Shown in pieces: positions 46,002-46,037 of a stretch of DNA of 46,037 nt. Position numbers and translations under genes: made by a program. The stretch is from IMG/VR virus record IMGVR_UViG_3300046096_000407, positions 1 to 46,037 of that record; one strand, 5' to 3'. The notes below the pieces were generated by a model that saw nothing but the letters and a program-made list of their open reading frames with translations, was not told the DNA's origin and did not search any database. The stretch comes from a virus. Numbering within the stretch: the stretch's first letter is position 1; every line of letters begins with the position of its first letter.

Positions 46002-46037
46002 CTACGACAGCGACCAGGCGCCAGCCCAGTCCAGGCC

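Noticed and set aside
1-46037. Lysogeny module (integrase, CI-type repressor, excisionase)
   Set aside because: None recognised. The only regulator-like protein is the winged-helix gene at 7773-8093; lifestyle cannot be settled from this window.

Overview
The window is a 46 kb piece of a tailed double-stranded DNA bacteriophage (Caudoviricetes). It carries a tail tape-measure protein, tail fibres, a lysis cassette and a phage-encoded replication system. It has no rRNA, tRNA, integrase, transposase or housekeeping genes. The host is probably a Gram-negative betaproteobacterium. Support for this is a lipobox lipoprotein, an M15 endolysin, and short hairpins of the GCTATCAATTTTATAGC type that I associate with Comamonadaceae genomes; the host call is inference. 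Capsid, terminase and upstream tail genes are not in the window, and the first gene is cut by the left edge.

Layout. (1) 1-7780, plus strand, late genes: the end of the tape-measure gene with a near-perfect 66-bp tandem repeat, three tail or fibre genes joined by overlapping stop/start codons (the last ending in an S74 self-cleaving chaperone), a small gene, a terminator, and a four-gene overlapping lysis cassette (two small membrane proteins, an M15 peptidase, a three-TM holin). A terminator sits at the convergent junction near 7.8 kb. (2) 7773-25485, minus strand, replication, repair and nucleotide genes, read leftward: small hypothetical genes, ATP-dependent DNA ligase, a C5-methyltransferase-like protein, a zinc/coiled-coil miniprotein, SNF2-type helicase, PrimPol-SF3 helicase, a free-standing homing endonuclease, a possible ssDNA-binding protein behind a strong sigma70-like promoter, ExoX-like exonuclease, MazG-like pyrophosphatase, a DUF6378-like protein, a three-domain DNA polymerase I, a PD-(D/E)XK nuclease, an SbcD/SbcC pair and a winged-helix protein. 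(3) 25.5-44.3 kb, minus strand, accessory genes: more than 45 mostly tiny genes packed with ATGA-type overlaps. They include ThyX, an M42/M28-type zinc peptidase overlapping a large acidic Cys-rich protein of unknown function, a possible Nmad5 protein, two NinX-like paralogues, two AP2-HNH endonuclease paralogues each behind a nested hairpin, a glycine-zipper lipoprotein, and a dozen or so ORFs of under 60 codons recovered by hand. (4) 44.3-46.0 kb: a mostly non-coding, highly structured region with hairpins, a 73-bp direct repeat, a G-quadruplex motif, one gene, and 17-bp tandem repeats at the right edge. This is the likely control or origin region.

How it works together: the leftward block supplies an almost host-independent replisome. 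PrimPol-SF3 would prime and unwind, the fused 5'-nuclease/proofreading/polymerase would synthesise, and the ligase would seal. SbcCD and the PD-(D/E)XK nuclease would process ends and branches, while ThyX and MazG adjust the dNTP pool. The rightward block builds the tail tip and lyses the cell. Three homing-type endonucleases and a stray zinc module of the same type show repeated invasion by selfish DNA.
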